Of a stretch of 64,000 nucleotides of DNA, positions 17,971 to 27,002 are shown in pieces. The translations under genes were made by a program, and so were the position numbers. This DNA comes from Bacteroidota bacterium. Lineage in GTDB: Bacteria; Bacteroidota; Bacteroidia; Chitinophagales; Chitinophagaceae. The notes beneath the pieces were generated by a model. It saw only the letters and a list, made by a program, of their open reading frames with translations. It ran no database searches and had not been told where the DNA came from. The DNA is taken from NCBI GenBank assembly GCA_030706605.1, contig JAUZOE010000006.1, forward strand, positions 124,001 to 188,000, written 5' to 3'. Numbering within the stretch: the stretch's first letter is position 1; every line of letters starts with the position of its first letter.

Positions 17971-18510
17971 TTAGACGGCAAATTTATGCCCTATTTTTTC
18001 AAAAAAACTTTCTAACTGTATAAATAAATCTTTAAATGCCGGTATTATCTTCCCAAGATTATTGATCACTTTCGGCCCCCATGGCGACACATAATCATAT
18101 ACTGCAGAATTGGCAATGGTTTGAGGTTTTACAAAAAATGTTTTTTCAGCAAAAAATAATAAAACACTAAAAATAATAGTGTAAATAATAATATAAAATA
18201 CCATGCCTCCTATTTTATCCAACCATCCGAGCATGGCGAGGTTTATTGTTTTTTTAATAATTCCTGCACACAATTTTACTAATAAAACAACTATAATAAA
18301 CACCAGCATGAAAGATAATACCGGCAACCATTTGGCAAAGGCCCCTACAGAGTTCTCTAAATGATGAGCAACTATAGTCGATAATTTTAATGCAGCAGCA
18401 AGACCAATGATAAATGCCAGGAAAGAAAAAATACCCAAAACAAGCCCTTTGCTTAATCCTTTAAAAATAGCAATGATCATTACAATAAAGAAAGCAATAT
18501 CAATACTCAA
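17971..18510 (-). CDS. CvpA family membrane protein
   Basis: This 179-residue protein has four hydrophobic segments at about residues 2-20, 25-45, 62-85 and 100-122. It fits the CvpA/colicin V production family (IDIAFFIVMIIAIFKGLSKG). CvpA is needed for colicin V export in E. coli and for envelope homeostasis more widely. The C-terminal tail is short and polar. It lies downstream of the YqeY-like gene; a shared transcript is possible. Confidence 0.88.
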   Translation of the reverse strand: MSIDIAFFIVMIIAIFKGLSKGLVLGIFSFLAFIIGLAAALKLSTIVAHHLENSVGAFAKWLPVLSFMLVFIIVVLLVKLCAGIIKKTINLAMLGWLDKIGGMVFYIIIYTIIFSVLLFFAEKTFFVKPQTIANSAVYDYVSPWGPKVINNLGKIIPAFKDLFIQLESFFEKIGHKFAV

Positions 18511-18584
18511 GAAATTATAAATTTTAGATTAATGAAATCCTAAAATGCCTTTGAGGATTTACTGATTACCACCCGCACAAACAC

Positions 18585-19040
18585 TTAACCGCCTGCTAAA
18601 ATTTCTTTCACAACAGCGGCAATGGTTTTGCCGTCTGCTTTGCCGGCAAGTTGCTTATTGGCCATTCCCATCACCTTGCCCATATCTGCAGGAGTTGAGG
18701 CTCCTGTTTCATTAATGATTTTACTAATTATTTCTTTTAATTCTTCACCACTCATTTGTTTTGGCAAAAATTTTTCAATTACTTCTATCTCTTCTTTTTC
18801 TTTCACAGCAAGATCTTCTCGGTTTTGTTTTTCATAAATTTCCAGTGAATCTTTCCTTTGTTTCACTAATTTTTGAAGCAATTTAATTTCCTCATCTTCT
18901 TTAATTTCACCACTAAAACCCTCGGCAGTCTTTGCATTAATAATAGCAGATTTGATAGCACGTAATGAACGTAAAGATTTTTCATCTTTTGCTAACATTG
19001 CCGTTTTTAAATCGGCCATAACTTTTTGTTCTAAAGACAT
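18585..19040 (-). CDS. GatB/YqeY domain protein
   Basis: This is a 151-residue stand-alone GatB/YqeY-type protein, resembling the tRNA-binding tail of the amidotransferase subunit GatB. Hallmarks are KVMADLKTAMLAKDEKSLRS near the N-terminus and the C-terminal block ADMGKVMGMANKQLAGKADG. The whole protein is the domain, with no GatB catalytic part, as in YqeY. Its molecular role is not firmly known. Confidence 0.93.
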   Translation of the reverse strand: MSLEQKVMADLKTAMLAKDEKSLRSLRAIKSAIINAKTAEGFSGEIKEDEEIKLLQKLVKQRKDSLEIYEKQNREDLAVKEKEEIEVIEKFLPKQMSGEELKEIISKIINETGASTPADMGKVMGMANKQLAGKADGKTIAAVVKEILAGG

Positions 19041-19162
19041 TTTAAATAATTAATGATGATTAATAAATACAAAATTATTGATAGCACACACTGCCAATAA
19101 TTAACATATTGATCGATTTCCCTGACCAATCAACGAATAAAATAACCAAAAATCAGTTTACT

Positions 19163-19510
19163 CTAACCCTTATTTTTTGCTTCTTCTATTTCAATAAATT
19201 TAGCATGAAATTTTTGAGCAAAAGATTTTATTTCATTGGTTAATTCCGCATGTTTTGTAGCCCTTTGGAAAGTATCGGCCATAGATACAAAAATCTGGTA
19301 ATAAAAATCGGCCATTTCATCTACCATCATATCATTTGTCCAAAGATCTATCCGCAAAGCAGATTTATCAATTCCATCCCACAAAGACAGGCACATAGCC
19401 TTAGCCCTTTGAGGAGTATCTGCAGAGCTTTCAGAGGCACTCCAACTTATTTGTTGCGGTATTTTATCAGCATCAAGCTGAACGTTGATATTTATATTTG
19501 ATTCTGTCAT
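19163..19510 (-). CDS. gldC: Gliding motility protein GldC
   Basis: GldC is a small cytoplasmic protein required for efficient gliding in Flavobacterium. The sequence matches the family: NVQLDADKIPQQISWSAS near the start, then AKAMCLSLWDGIDKSALRID and LWTNDMMVDEMADFYYQIF. The start is taken at Met 19510 (MTESNININV), giving 115 residues; an upstream in-frame ATG at 19531 is less likely. The usual partner gldB is not next to it. Confidence 0.9.
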   Translation of the reverse strand: MTESNININVQLDADKIPQQISWSASESSADTPQRAKAMCLSLWDGIDKSALRIDLWTNDMMVDEMADFYYQIFVSMADTFQRATKHAELTNEIKSFAQKFHAKFIEIEEAKNKG

Positions 19511-19566
19511 AATTGGGTGCAAATTTAACATTATTGTCGGTTTCCAAAAACCCGAAGTTTTAATAC

Positions 19567-20676
19567 TCAGGCAATAATAGCTTCAATACTTTTCCATAAA
19601 GCCAAGCTGCTTTCCTCCCAGCTAAACTTGTTTGTCTGTGCGTTCCCTTTTTCAATTAATTCCTTCCTTAATTTTTCATCTTTAAATATCAACATCAGAT
19701 TTTCCGCTATGCTTTTATGATTGCCGGGATCGAAATATAAAGCTGCCTCTCCGCCAATTTCAGGCATTGCACCGGCATCAGAAGTAATTGCCGGCACCCT
19801 GCACTTCATTGATTCTATCATCTCATTTGCGGTAGTTTCATAGATTGCCGGATATATCATTGCATAAGCAGAAGCACTTATTTTCATCATTTCCTCTTGT
19901 GATATATTCTCTAACAATTTTACTTCCTTTTTGAACCTGTAAAGCCTCAATGATTCTATGAATTCTTTATATTTTCTCCCCGGTTGCCCTGCAATAATTA
20001 ATTGCATGCTGCTACGTTGCCGTTTCTTAAATGCAGAAAATCCCTTTAGTAAATTCATCAAATTTTTCTGTGGGCTTATCAGGCCGGGATAAATAAAATA
20101 TTCATTCCCATCGGTGTATTTTTCCTTGACCCTTTCTCTTTCTTCAATAGTAACTAATTTACAATTTTCATTAGCACCGCTATAAATCACTTTAATTTTA
20201 TTGGCGTTTAGTTTGAAATTTTTTATAATCTCCTTTTTTTCATATTCAGAATGAGCAATAATCAATTCTGCTTTTTTAAAAAAACGCGGGATAAATTTCC
20301 TGTAAAAAAGCCTTTTTTTCTTGTTTATAAAATTTGGCTGATGAATAAAATCAAGGTCAGGAGCTACCAAAATCTGCGGAATTTTAGTAGCCAGGGAACA
20401 AAAATTATCACTTATAAAAATATGTGCTTTATATTTTTTTAAAACTTTCGGGATTTTAATATTATGCCAAATAAACCATTTTACGGGGCTTGTGGCTTCA
20501 TATTCTATTATTACCGGAATTATATTAGAAGAAAATTTATCAGAATTTTCCAATGGTTTCCCTGAGATTAAAATAAAAGTATGCTCTGAATAAGATTTTG
20601 TAATTCTGCTAAAAATTTCAGGAATGAAATTTTTATTTGAGTGGGTATCTGTAGCAATGCTAAAAGCGATATTCAT
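19567..20676 (-). CDS. Glycosyltransferase family 4-like protein
   Basis: This is a 369-residue GT-B fold glycosyltransferase. The C-terminal domain has the family's acceptor-donor block PAIYETTANEMIESMKCRVP and GAMPEIGGEAALYFDPGNH, with the conserved EX7E-like pair. The start of that domain is YFIYPGLISPQKNLMNLLKG. Such enzymes transfer sugars from nucleotide donors with retention. It stands alone between gldE and gldC, well away from the main polysaccharide locus, and its acceptor is unknown. Confidence 0.9.
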   Translation of the reverse strand: MNIAFSIATDTHSNKNFIPEIFSRITKSYSEHTFILISGKPLENSDKFSSNIIPVIIEYEATSPVKWFIWHNIKIPKVLKKYKAHIFISDNFCSLATKIPQILVAPDLDFIHQPNFINKKKRLFYRKFIPRFFKKAELIIAHSEYEKKEIIKNFKLNANKIKVIYSGANENCKLVTIEERERVKEKYTDGNEYFIYPGLISPQKNLMNLLKGFSAFKKRQRSSMQLIIAGQPGRKYKEFIESLRLYRFKKEVKLLENISQEEMMKISASAYAMIYPAIYETTANEMIESMKCRVPAITSDAGAMPEIGGEAALYFDPGNHKSIAENLMLIFKDEKLRKELIEKGNAQTNKFSWEESSLALWKSIEAIIA

Positions 20677-20711
20677 AAAGGTTATTCTTATTCCTCTTCA
20701 GGGCCAAAGTT

Positions 20712-21977
20712 TCATCGAAGTACTTTCAATTTTACGGTTTCAATCCGGGTTTCGCTGACACTTAAAATATCAAATTGATAATCGTCAATAATAATGCGGT
20801 CCTTTTGACGGGGAATTGATTCGTGCTGACTGATAATATATCCTGACAAAGTTTCTGTTTCCTCATTTTTCCTAAATTCCAATTTATATTTATCAGTGAT
20901 AAAATCAAGCTCCAGCCTGCCGCTGAAAATATATTCATTGGGCGAAATCTGTTTATCAATGAATTCTTCTTTCACATCATATTCATCGTAAATATCTCCA
21001 AAAATTTCTTCCAGCAAATCTTCCATTGTTACAATGCCTGCTGTGCCTCCAAACTCGTCAATAACCCAGGCAATGCTTTTTCTTTCTTTGGTAAATTTAT
21101 TGATAAGATCCGTTGCATTCATACTTTCGGGTATAGCAGGAATGGGTAATAATATAGAACGAAGATCGCCAGGGTTTTTAAACATGTCAAGCTGATGAAT
21201 ATATCCCTGAACATTATCAATATTATTTTCAAATACTACCAGCTTGCTCAATTTTGTATCGATGAAACGGCTTTTTATATCCTCCAAAGAAGAGTTTATG
21301 TCAATAGCCTCAATTTCTTTCCTGGGAATCAGGCATTCCCTGATTTTAGTTTCTGATAAAGACAATACATTTTCAAAAATTTCATTATTCATTTCTGTAT
21401 TATCATCATTATCATTCATTTTCAGTTGCTGAACATAATGCTCCAGATCCATTTTTGAAAATACTTCTGTTTTATGTTGAAATTTTACATTAAATATATA
21501 TTTCAGCATCCACTCTGCCATATTTACAAAATACTTGGCTACCCAGGAAAACAAAGAGTAAAATAACTGGACCATAAAAGTGATAAAACTACTTCCAATA
21601 ATGACATTTCCCTTTGCCCTGAAAAATGCTTTAAAAATAAATTCAAAAAATAATAAAATTAATGTGGAAATAACAGTTTCGGCGGCAAGCATTATATATT
21701 GATTTTCAATAGCCCAATATTTCCATACACTTTCCAAAACATCACTCCACAGGAGCCCGTAAATAACCAGGAGAACATTAAAAATAAGTAATGTGGTACC
21801 AATAAAACGGGTAGGTTTTTCCAAAAAGGCCGACCATATTCTGCCCGTATAAGTTCCCTGCTTTTTTTTTAATTCAATGGACAACTTACTAACAGAAATA
21901 AAAGCGATTTCTATCCCTGAAAAAAAACCGATCAGCAATAATGCAATTGTAATGGCTATTATAGTCGTCCAGTCCAT
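20712..21977 (-). CDS. gldE: GldE-like CNNM/CBS transporter-associated protein
   Basis: This 421-residue protein has an N-terminal CNNM (DUF21) membrane domain with several hydrophobic segments (about residues 1-165). A CBS pair follows at about 190-320 (CLIPRKEIEAIDINSS, GTAGIVTMEDLLEEIFGDIYDE), then a C-terminal CorC/HlyC domain ending DFDILSVSETRIETVKLK-like. This architecture matches GldE of Bacteroidota, implicated in gliding and lipoprotein or ion homeostasis. The gldE symbol rests on architecture and on gldC nearby, as CNNM/HlyC paralogues share it. It is followed by a glycosyltransferase gene. Confidence 0.8.
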   Translation of the reverse strand: MDWTTIIAITIALLLIGFFSGIEIAFISVSKLSIELKKKQGTYTGRIWSAFLEKPTRFIGTTLLIFNVLLVIYGLLWSDVLESVWKYWAIENQYIMLAAETVISTLILLFFEFIFKAFFRAKGNVIIGSSFITFMVQLFYSLFSWVAKYFVNMAEWMLKYIFNVKFQHKTEVFSKMDLEHYVQQLKMNDNDDNTEMNNEIFENVLSLSETKIRECLIPRKEIEAIDINSSLEDIKSRFIDTKLSKLVVFENNIDNVQGYIHQLDMFKNPGDLRSILLPIPAIPESMNATDLINKFTKERKSIAWVIDEFGGTAGIVTMEDLLEEIFGDIYDEYDVKEEFIDKQISPNEYIFSGRLELDFITDKYKLEFRKNEETETLSGYIISQHESIPRQKDRIIIDDYQFDILSVSETRIETVKLKVLR

Positions 21978-22014
21978 ATCACAAATTTATAGAATTAGAA
22001 AAAAGCAGCATTTT

Positions 22015-22590
22015 TTAATTTTTAAGAAAATTTTCGATAATATTTTCTGCTTCTTTACATGCAGTTTTAAAATCTTTATTAATGATGATATTTTCAAAAT
22101 GTTTTTTAAATGTCATTTCAAAAGAAGATTTGCTCAACCGGGTTTTCAAAGATTCCTCTGTTTCTGTTCCACGACTTTTCAAACGATTTTTTAATTCTTC
22201 TATAGAAGGCGGCTGTACAAATAAAGCTATGGTATTTACAGGATATTGTTGTTGTACATGTATAGCGCCCTGCACATCTATATCAAGAACCGGAACTTTA
22301 TTGTCATTCCAAATCCTTGACATTTCAGATTTCAAAGTGCCGTAATATTTGCCTTCATACACCATTTCCCATTCCAGGAATTCTTTATCATGAATTTTTT
22401 TCTGGAACTCTTCTTCTGACATAAAATAATAATCCTCACCATTTTTTTCATTTTTCCTGGACTGTCTTGTTGTTGCAGAAATAGAGAAGGCAAGTGAAGG
22501 AAAATGTTTCATCAGGTATTTTACAATAGAGGTTTTGCCGGCTCCGGATGGAGCAGTTATCAAAATAATTTTATTATACTTTTTTTTCAT
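22015..22590 (-). CDS. gmk: Guanylate kinase
   Basis: Gmk converts GMP to GDP with ATP in the cytoplasm. The 191-residue protein has the P-loop APSGAGKTSIVKYL, the GMP-binding region FSISATTRQSRKNEKNGEDY and the helical LID sequence RLKSRGTETEESLKTRLS. All hallmark residues are present and the length is normal. It is 37 bases upstream of gldE on the same strand. Confidence 0.97.
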   Translation of the reverse strand: MKKKYNKIILITAPSGAGKTSIVKYLMKHFPSLAFSISATTRQSRKNEKNGEDYYFMSEEEFQKKIHDKEFLEWEMVYEGKYYGTLKSEMSRIWNDNKVPVLDIDVQGAIHVQQQYPVNTIALFVQPPSIEELKNRLKSRGTETEESLKTRLSKSSFEMTFKKHFENIIINKDFKTACKEAENIIENFLKN

Positions 22591-22660
22591 ACTGACTACA
22601 CTAATATTTAAACACGAATACGTAATTAATCTTTTAACCTATCTCCTGTTTTGACTAATT

Positions 22661-23965
22661 TTACTTTCTTACTATCTCTGCTCCCAGGCTTCTTAATCTC
22701 TCATCTATATTTTGATAACCTCTGTCTATTTGTTCTATATTTTGAATGACACTTTTTCCCTGGGCACTCAATGCAGCTATTAACAATGCGACACCTGCTC
22801 TTATATCGGGACTGCTCATAGATATCCCTCTTAACGGGTATTTTCTTTCCAGGCCCACTACCACGGCCCTGTGTGGATCGCACAAAACAATTCGTGCCCC
22901 CATTTCGATTACTTTATCAACAAAAAATAACCGGCTTTCAAACATTTTCTGATGTATTAAAAGACTTCCCTTTGCCTGTGTGGCTACTACCAATAATATA
23001 CTTAATAAATCAGGCGTAAGACCTGGCCATGGATGGTCAGAAATGGTAAGCATAGAGCTGTCTAAAAAAGTTTCTATTTCATAAAGCTCCTGCTCAGGAA
23101 TATGAATGTCATCACCTGAAAAATTCATTTTTATTCCCAATTGCTGAAATCTTTCGGGAATGATTCCAAGGTGCTCAATTCCTGCATTCTTAATTATAAT
23201 ATCACTTTGTGTCATAGCAGCAAGCCCAATAAAAGAACCTACTTCTATCATATCAGGAAGAATAGTGTGAGTAGTGCCATGCAGTTGATTAACCCCATCT
23301 ATGGTAATCAAATTGCTGTAAATTCCTGAAATTTTAGCCCCCATGCTATTGAGCATTTTGCAAAGTTGCTGTATGTAGGGTTCACAAGCTGCGTTATAAA
23401 TAGTAGTAGTTCCTTCGGCCAATACTGCAGCCATTATTAAATTGGCTGTCCCGGTCACGCTCGGTTCGTCTAATAAAAGAGTGTTCCCTTTTAATTGCGA
23501 AGTATGCAAATGAAAAAATGATTCATCAGTATCATAATCAAACCGGGCTCCTAATTTCTTAAACCCGATAATATGAGTATCCAGTCTTCTGCGACCAATT
23601 TTATCGCCCCCCGGTTTGGGTACATACGCTTTTTTGAACCGGCCAAGCATAGGACCGGCAAGCATTACACTGCCTCGCAACCGCCCGGTTTTATCTCTAA
23701 AAGCAGGAGAGGAAAGATGATCGGTACTTATATTATCTGCCTGGAAAATAATAGTATTGGGATGCACCTTTTCTATTTTTACACCCAGGCTTTCAAGTAA
23801 TTCAATTTGAAGATTTACATCGGTTATATCCGGAATATTATGGATAGTAATTTTTTCATCAGTTAATAAAACAGCAGAGATTACCTGTAAAGCCTCATTT
23901 TTTGCGCCCTGTGGTGTTATTTCACCCCGCAGTTTTTTACCCCCGGTAACTTCAAATAGACCCAT
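22661..23965 (-). CDS. murA: UDP-N-acetylglucosamine 1-carboxyvinyltransferase MurA
   Basis: MurA transfers enolpyruvate from PEP to UDP-GlcNAc, the first committed step of peptidoglycan synthesis. The 434-residue protein has the standard inside-out barrel signatures GAKNEALQVISAVLL, RLRGSVMLAGPMLGRF, KPGGDKIGRRRLDTHI and GYQNIDERLRSLGA. In the catalytic loop the usual Cys (E. coli Cys115) is Asp121 here (PGGDKIG). Asp at this site is known to keep activity and give fosfomycin resistance. It is followed by gmk and lies downstream of a DUF4290 gene. Confidence 0.97.
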   Translation of the reverse strand: MGLFEVTGGKKLRGEITPQGAKNEALQVISAVLLTDEKITIHNIPDITDVNLQIELLESLGVKIEKVHPNTIIFQADNISTDHLSSPAFRDKTGRLRGSVMLAGPMLGRFKKAYVPKPGGDKIGRRRLDTHIIGFKKLGARFDYDTDESFFHLHTSQLKGNTLLLDEPSVTGTANLIMAAVLAEGTTTIYNAACEPYIQQLCKMLNSMGAKISGIYSNLITIDGVNQLHGTTHTILPDMIEVGSFIGLAAMTQSDIIIKNAGIEHLGIIPERFQQLGIKMNFSGDDIHIPEQELYEIETFLDSSMLTISDHPWPGLTPDLLSILLVVATQAKGSLLIHQKMFESRLFFVDKVIEMGARIVLCDPHRAVVVGLERKYPLRGISMSSPDIRAGVALLIAALSAQGKSVIQNIEQIDRGYQNIDERLRSLGAEIVRK

Positions 23966-24001
23966 TGAACATTAATTTGAACATCAGTAAATTAAAAATA
24001 A

Positions 24002-24031
24002 AACCCTGACAATTTATAAAGTGCCAGGGTT
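24002..24031 (-). terminator. Terminator-like hairpin between DUF4290 gene and murA
   Basis: AACCCTG (24002-24008) pairs with CAGGGTT (24025-24031). On the minus strand the second arm is followed by TTATTTTTAA. It lies between the DUF4290 stop and the murA start, so it would limit read-through into murA. Confidence 0.6.
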
Positions 24032-24078
24032 GCAAACTTATTTTATTATTTTCAGCATCACAATTTAACAATAAAGAG

Positions 24079-24750
24079 TTAGTACCTTTTTTTGCCAAAT
24101 TTTCGATTGCTACGATTGTCTCTGCTTTGATTATTCCTGTTATTGTTGCGTGGACCAAAATTTCTGCGAAATTTTCCACCTGAGCTGGCAAATTCTTCGC
24201 GACTATTATCAACACGATGTTTTATAAAAGGACGACTGTTGAATTCAAGTTCCCCATTTGTAATAGCAGCAAGTTCTGTTTGAATGTTATCATCATGTAC
24301 CAATTCTTTATGCCAGTTGCTATAAGTAAGTTTCATATAATATGCAATGGAATTGGCAAATCCCTGGCGTTTATCTGCATCTTCTTCATTCAAAGCTTTA
24401 TCAATAACTATCTCGATATTTTTACCCAAATGATTGTATTTAGGATATCTTTTTGGATAAGGCAGCGGGTCAGGTTTCGCCTTCAGGGTTTCACTTGTTG
24501 GTATAGGATATGGGCTATCAACATCCAGTTTGAAATCACTGATTAAAAAAAGATGGTCCCACAATTTATGACGAAAGTCTTCTACATTCTTTAGGTGCGG
24601 ATTCAGAAAACCCATTAATTCTATCAAAGAATCAGCATTTTTTTGACGCTTTTCTCTGTCTTCAATGGTCAACACATATTCAACCATTTTTTGGATATGA
24701 CGACCGTATTCTCTTATGATAAGATGATTCCGGGTAGTATTATATTCCAT
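24079..24750 (-). CDS. DUF4290 family protein
   Basis: This DUF4290 protein is specific to Bacteroidota and usually sits next to murA, as here. The folded part has repeated helical segments (LIIREYGRHIQKMVEYVL, VIDKALNEEDADKRQGFANS, AYYMKLTYSNWHKELV). The last 30 or so residues form a low-complexity Asn/Arg/Gly tail ending NRKFGKKRY, which looks nucleic-acid-binding. The start at 24750 (MEYNTTRN) matches the family; an ATG six codons upstream (24768) is possible. Function unknown. Confidence 0.88.
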   Translation of the reverse strand: MEYNTTRNHLIIREYGRHIQKMVEYVLTIEDREKRQKNADSLIELMGFLNPHLKNVEDFRHKLWDHLFLISDFKLDVDSPYPIPTSETLKAKPDPLPYPKRYPKYNHLGKNIEIVIDKALNEEDADKRQGFANSIAYYMKLTYSNWHKELVHDDNIQTELAAITNGELEFNSRPFIKHRVDNSREEFASSGGKFRRNFGPRNNNRNNQSRDNRSNRKFGKKRY

Positions 24751-24930
24751 GTTGTCAACATTTTTCATCTGGCAAATGTATAAATAAAAAAAATTAGGTT
24801 AAAAAGATGTTAGATACTATTGTGATTACTTACTCCCAAAAAGAGTTTAAGCTTTTATATAAATCGGCTTTTTCTATTCAAAAAATAAAAACCAGAACCG
24901 AATACTAGATACAAATATACAAATAAATAT

Positions 24931-25362
24931 TTATGTAATATTGTGATTTTTATTTCTTTTTGTAGAATTATGATGTTTCAAAATCTTTGAACACACCCAA
25001 AGAGCAATTAAAACTCCCGCAGAATCAGCTGCCCAATCAAGCAAATCAAAATCACGCCCGATTACAAAATATTTTTGTAAAAATTCAACGGTGATTCCCC
25101 ATAAACAGGAAGCTAATGCAATTTTGATCAAATAATTGATCTTTTTTTGAAGAGGGGAAGGGTGTTTAAAATAGGGCCAGCAAAATAAAAAAGTTAATCC
25201 GCCGAATAAAACAGCATGAACAATTTTGTCAAAATTTTTGAATCCACTCAACCATCCTATTTGCGGCACATCACTTCCCGGCATCAGAGTCAATACAGCT
25301 ACAATAAAAAACCAGGCAATGCCTGGCAAAAACATTTTAAAAGGAATTTTTTGGCTTTCCAT
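24931..25362 (-). CDS. VanZ-like membrane protein
   Basis: This is a 143-residue VanZ-family membrane protein with four hydrophobic segments. The signature is KIVHAVLFGGLTFLFCW and the closing DFDLLDWAADSAGVLIAL. VanZ proteins are linked to glycopeptide tolerance in Gram-positives, but the stand-alone Bacteroidota members have no assigned role. It is 10 bases after gcvH on the same strand and is probably cotranscribed with it, an arrangement I have seen often in this phylum. Confidence 0.85.
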   Translation of the reverse strand: MESQKIPFKMFLPGIAWFFIVAVLTLMPGSDVPQIGWLSGFKNFDKIVHAVLFGGLTFLFCWPYFKHPSPLQKKINYLIKIALASCLWGITVEFLQKYFVIGRDFDLLDWAADSAGVLIALWVCSKILKHHNSTKRNKNHNIT

Positions 25363-25372
25363 TTTTTATACT

Positions 25373-25750
25373 TTATGAAACCATCTTTTGATATGCCTCA
25401 GCATTTATAAGCTGATTAACATCTTCCGGATTATCAACTTTCATCTTTATGATCCATCCATCGCCATATGGGTCTGTATTTACTTTTTCCGGTTCATTTT
25501 CCAAAATCGGATTCAGTTCTGTAACAGTGCCTTTGACAGGCAGAAAAAGATCGCTTACTGTTTTTACAGCTTCTATGGTTCCGAAAATCTCTTCTGCGCT
25601 TAGTGCTTTTCCTTTGCTGTCTATATCTACATAGACGATGTCACCTAATTCGTGCTGAGCAAAATCGGTGATACCAACAGTGGCTATATCGCCTTCAATA
25701 GAAATCCATTCGTGATCTTTTGTGTATTTGAGTTCTTGCGGAAAATTCAT
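25373..25750 (-). CDS. gcvH: Glycine cleavage system H protein
   Basis: GcvH carries the lipoyl arm that shuttles the methylamine intermediate between the P, T and L proteins of the glycine cleavage system. The 125-residue protein is normal length and contains the lipoyl-lysine motif [12 protein letters not shown] with Lys63. The [19 protein letters not shown] start and [17 protein letters not shown]-terminal block are also typical. The other glycine cleavage genes are not in this window. Confidence 0.97.
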   Translation of the reverse strand: MNFPQELKYTKDHEWISIEGDIATVGITDFAQHELGDIVYVDIDSKGKALSAEEIFGTIEAVKTVSDLFLPVKGTVTELNPILENEPEKVNTDPYGDGWIIKMKVDNPEDVNQLINAEAYQKMVS

Positions 25751-25830
25751 CTTTGTTTAATTATTTTATGAAAGCGATATAAGAATTGAATCGCAAATTA
25801 ATATTTTTATTGAAACTTCCTTCTGTCATT

Positions 25831-26517
25831 TCATTTGATAACAGAAATTTTCATTTTAATATCATGTAAAGGGCGATCATTGGCATCTTTGGGTGCATTG
25901 GCAATTTTATCAATAACATCCAAACCTTTTATTACTTGTCCAAAAACAGTATAATTCATATCAAGAAAAGGCGCGCCCCCGATAGTTCGATAGATTGCCC
26001 GGTGATTTTCAGGAATTTTTATTTTGAAACGGGTTTCCCATTGATCCATTTGTGCATCCGTTACAGGCCTTCCTTCAACAATATAAAATTGGGTAGAACT
26101 GCTGGCTTTTTGAGGGTTGGTTTCATCACTTTCACGCACCATAGCCAATGCTCCTTTTTTATGAAATAACGCAGTATCAAATTCTGCAGGAATACTATAC
26201 TTTAATCCTCCCTCGCCTAGAAGGGCTCCGGGCTTTGCATTCCTGCTATCAGGATCACCACCCTGAATCATAAAATTTTTAATTACCCGGTGAAACAAAA
26301 GGCCATCATAAAAATGCTCCTTCACTAATTTCAAAAAATTATCCTTGTGTAATGGCGTTTGATCGTATAACTGTGCAATCATTGTGCCCGAGTCAGTTTC
26401 TATTTTTACAAGAACAGGGTTGGGGGCAATTGCTACTTTATTCATACTCTTCCTTGTAGTGCCACACGAAATAAAAAAAAATGTAACAAGAGTGAAATAG
26501 AATAGATATTTTATCAT
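25831..26517 (-). CDS. Cyclophilin-type peptidyl-prolyl cis-trans isomerase, predicted lipoprotein
   Basis: This cyclophilin isomerises proline bonds during folding. The start chosen is Met 26517 (MIKYLFYFTL), giving a lipoprotein signal with Cys18 in FISCGTT; the frame runs 12 codons further, but that would bury the signal. The catalytic domain has LFHRVIKNFMIQGGDP with the active-site Arg, and the STQFYIVEG and YTVFGQVIKGLDVIDKI blocks. It is predicted to sit on the periplasmic side of a membrane. It starts one base after the stop of the upstream small gene. Confidence 0.93.
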   Translation of the reverse strand: MIKYLFYFTLVTFFFISCGTTRKSMNKVAIAPNPVLVKIETDSGTMIAQLYDQTPLHKDNFLKLVKEHFYDGLLFHRVIKNFMIQGGDPDSRNAKPGALLGEGGLKYSIPAEFDTALFHKKGALAMVRESDETNPQKASSSTQFYIVEGRPVTDAQMDQWETRFKIKIPENHRAIYRTIGGAPFLDMNYTVFGQVIKGLDVIDKIANAPKDANDRPLHDIKMKISVIK

Positions 26518-26518
26518 T

Positions 26519-26878
26519 TTAGAAGTTTTGAAAAAGTTCGCCGATATTTTCAAAATAAAGCAAAATATGGTCTTTTAAAAAGTTTTCCTGCTCAGCCATG
26601 TTATATTCAGGTAGTGCTTTTAGTTGCATAAAATGTGGCCAGCCATCTTCATCATACCCTTCTATTTTATAATAACCACTTTGGCTCAGGAGAGTGCATA
26701 CCGCCACATGCATCAGATCCTGTTTTTGTTCTTTAGTAAATTTATTTTTAAAATTTCCCAGTTCCTGTATGCCTATTAAAAATAAAATAGTTTCAACATC
26801 TGGCTTTTTACCGAATTTTTCTAAAAATCTTCCTTCTAATTTCCACCAACGGGTTTGTAAATCATCTTGAGCCTCCAT
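26519..26878 (-). CDS. Small conserved hypothetical protein
   Basis: This 119-residue soluble protein (WWKLEGRFLEKFGKKPDVET...) has no signal peptide and looks all-helical. Text such as YEVEGYDEDGWPHFMQLKAL-like segments recurs in unnamed Bacteroidota proteins, in my recollection, but I cannot assign a family. The close spacing to the cyclophilin gene (one base) and normal codon use support a real gene. Function unknown. Confidence 0.75.
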   Translation of the reverse strand: MEAQDDLQTRWWKLEGRFLEKFGKKPDVETILFLIGIQELGNFKNKFTKEQKQDLMHVAVCTLLSQSGYYKIEGYDEDGWPHFMQLKALPEYNMAEQENFLKDHILLYFENIGELFQNF

Positions 26879-26972
26879 GGGGCGAAATTAAATCAAAAAG
26901 TTAATTGTCTATAAATTTAGAAGATGAGGGGTCGAGGGTTTAGATGAAAACACCAAACTCATAACACCTTCC

Positions 26973-26980
26973 TATATTTG
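26973..26980 (+). promoter_or_regulatory. Putative serS promoter (-7 box)
   Basis: TATATTTG is an exact match to TAnnTTTG and lies 22 bases upstream of the serS ATG. Transcription would start just a few bases downstream, leaving a very short leader. A TTTG -33 box is not clear. Confidence 0.5.
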
Positions 26981-27002
26981 CAAACAAAATAATGAAAGCC
27001 GG

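Noticed and set aside
25302-25332. CCAGGCAATGCCTGG hairpin
   Set aside because: It lies inside the VanZ-like coding sequence and has no T tract, so it is not a terminator.
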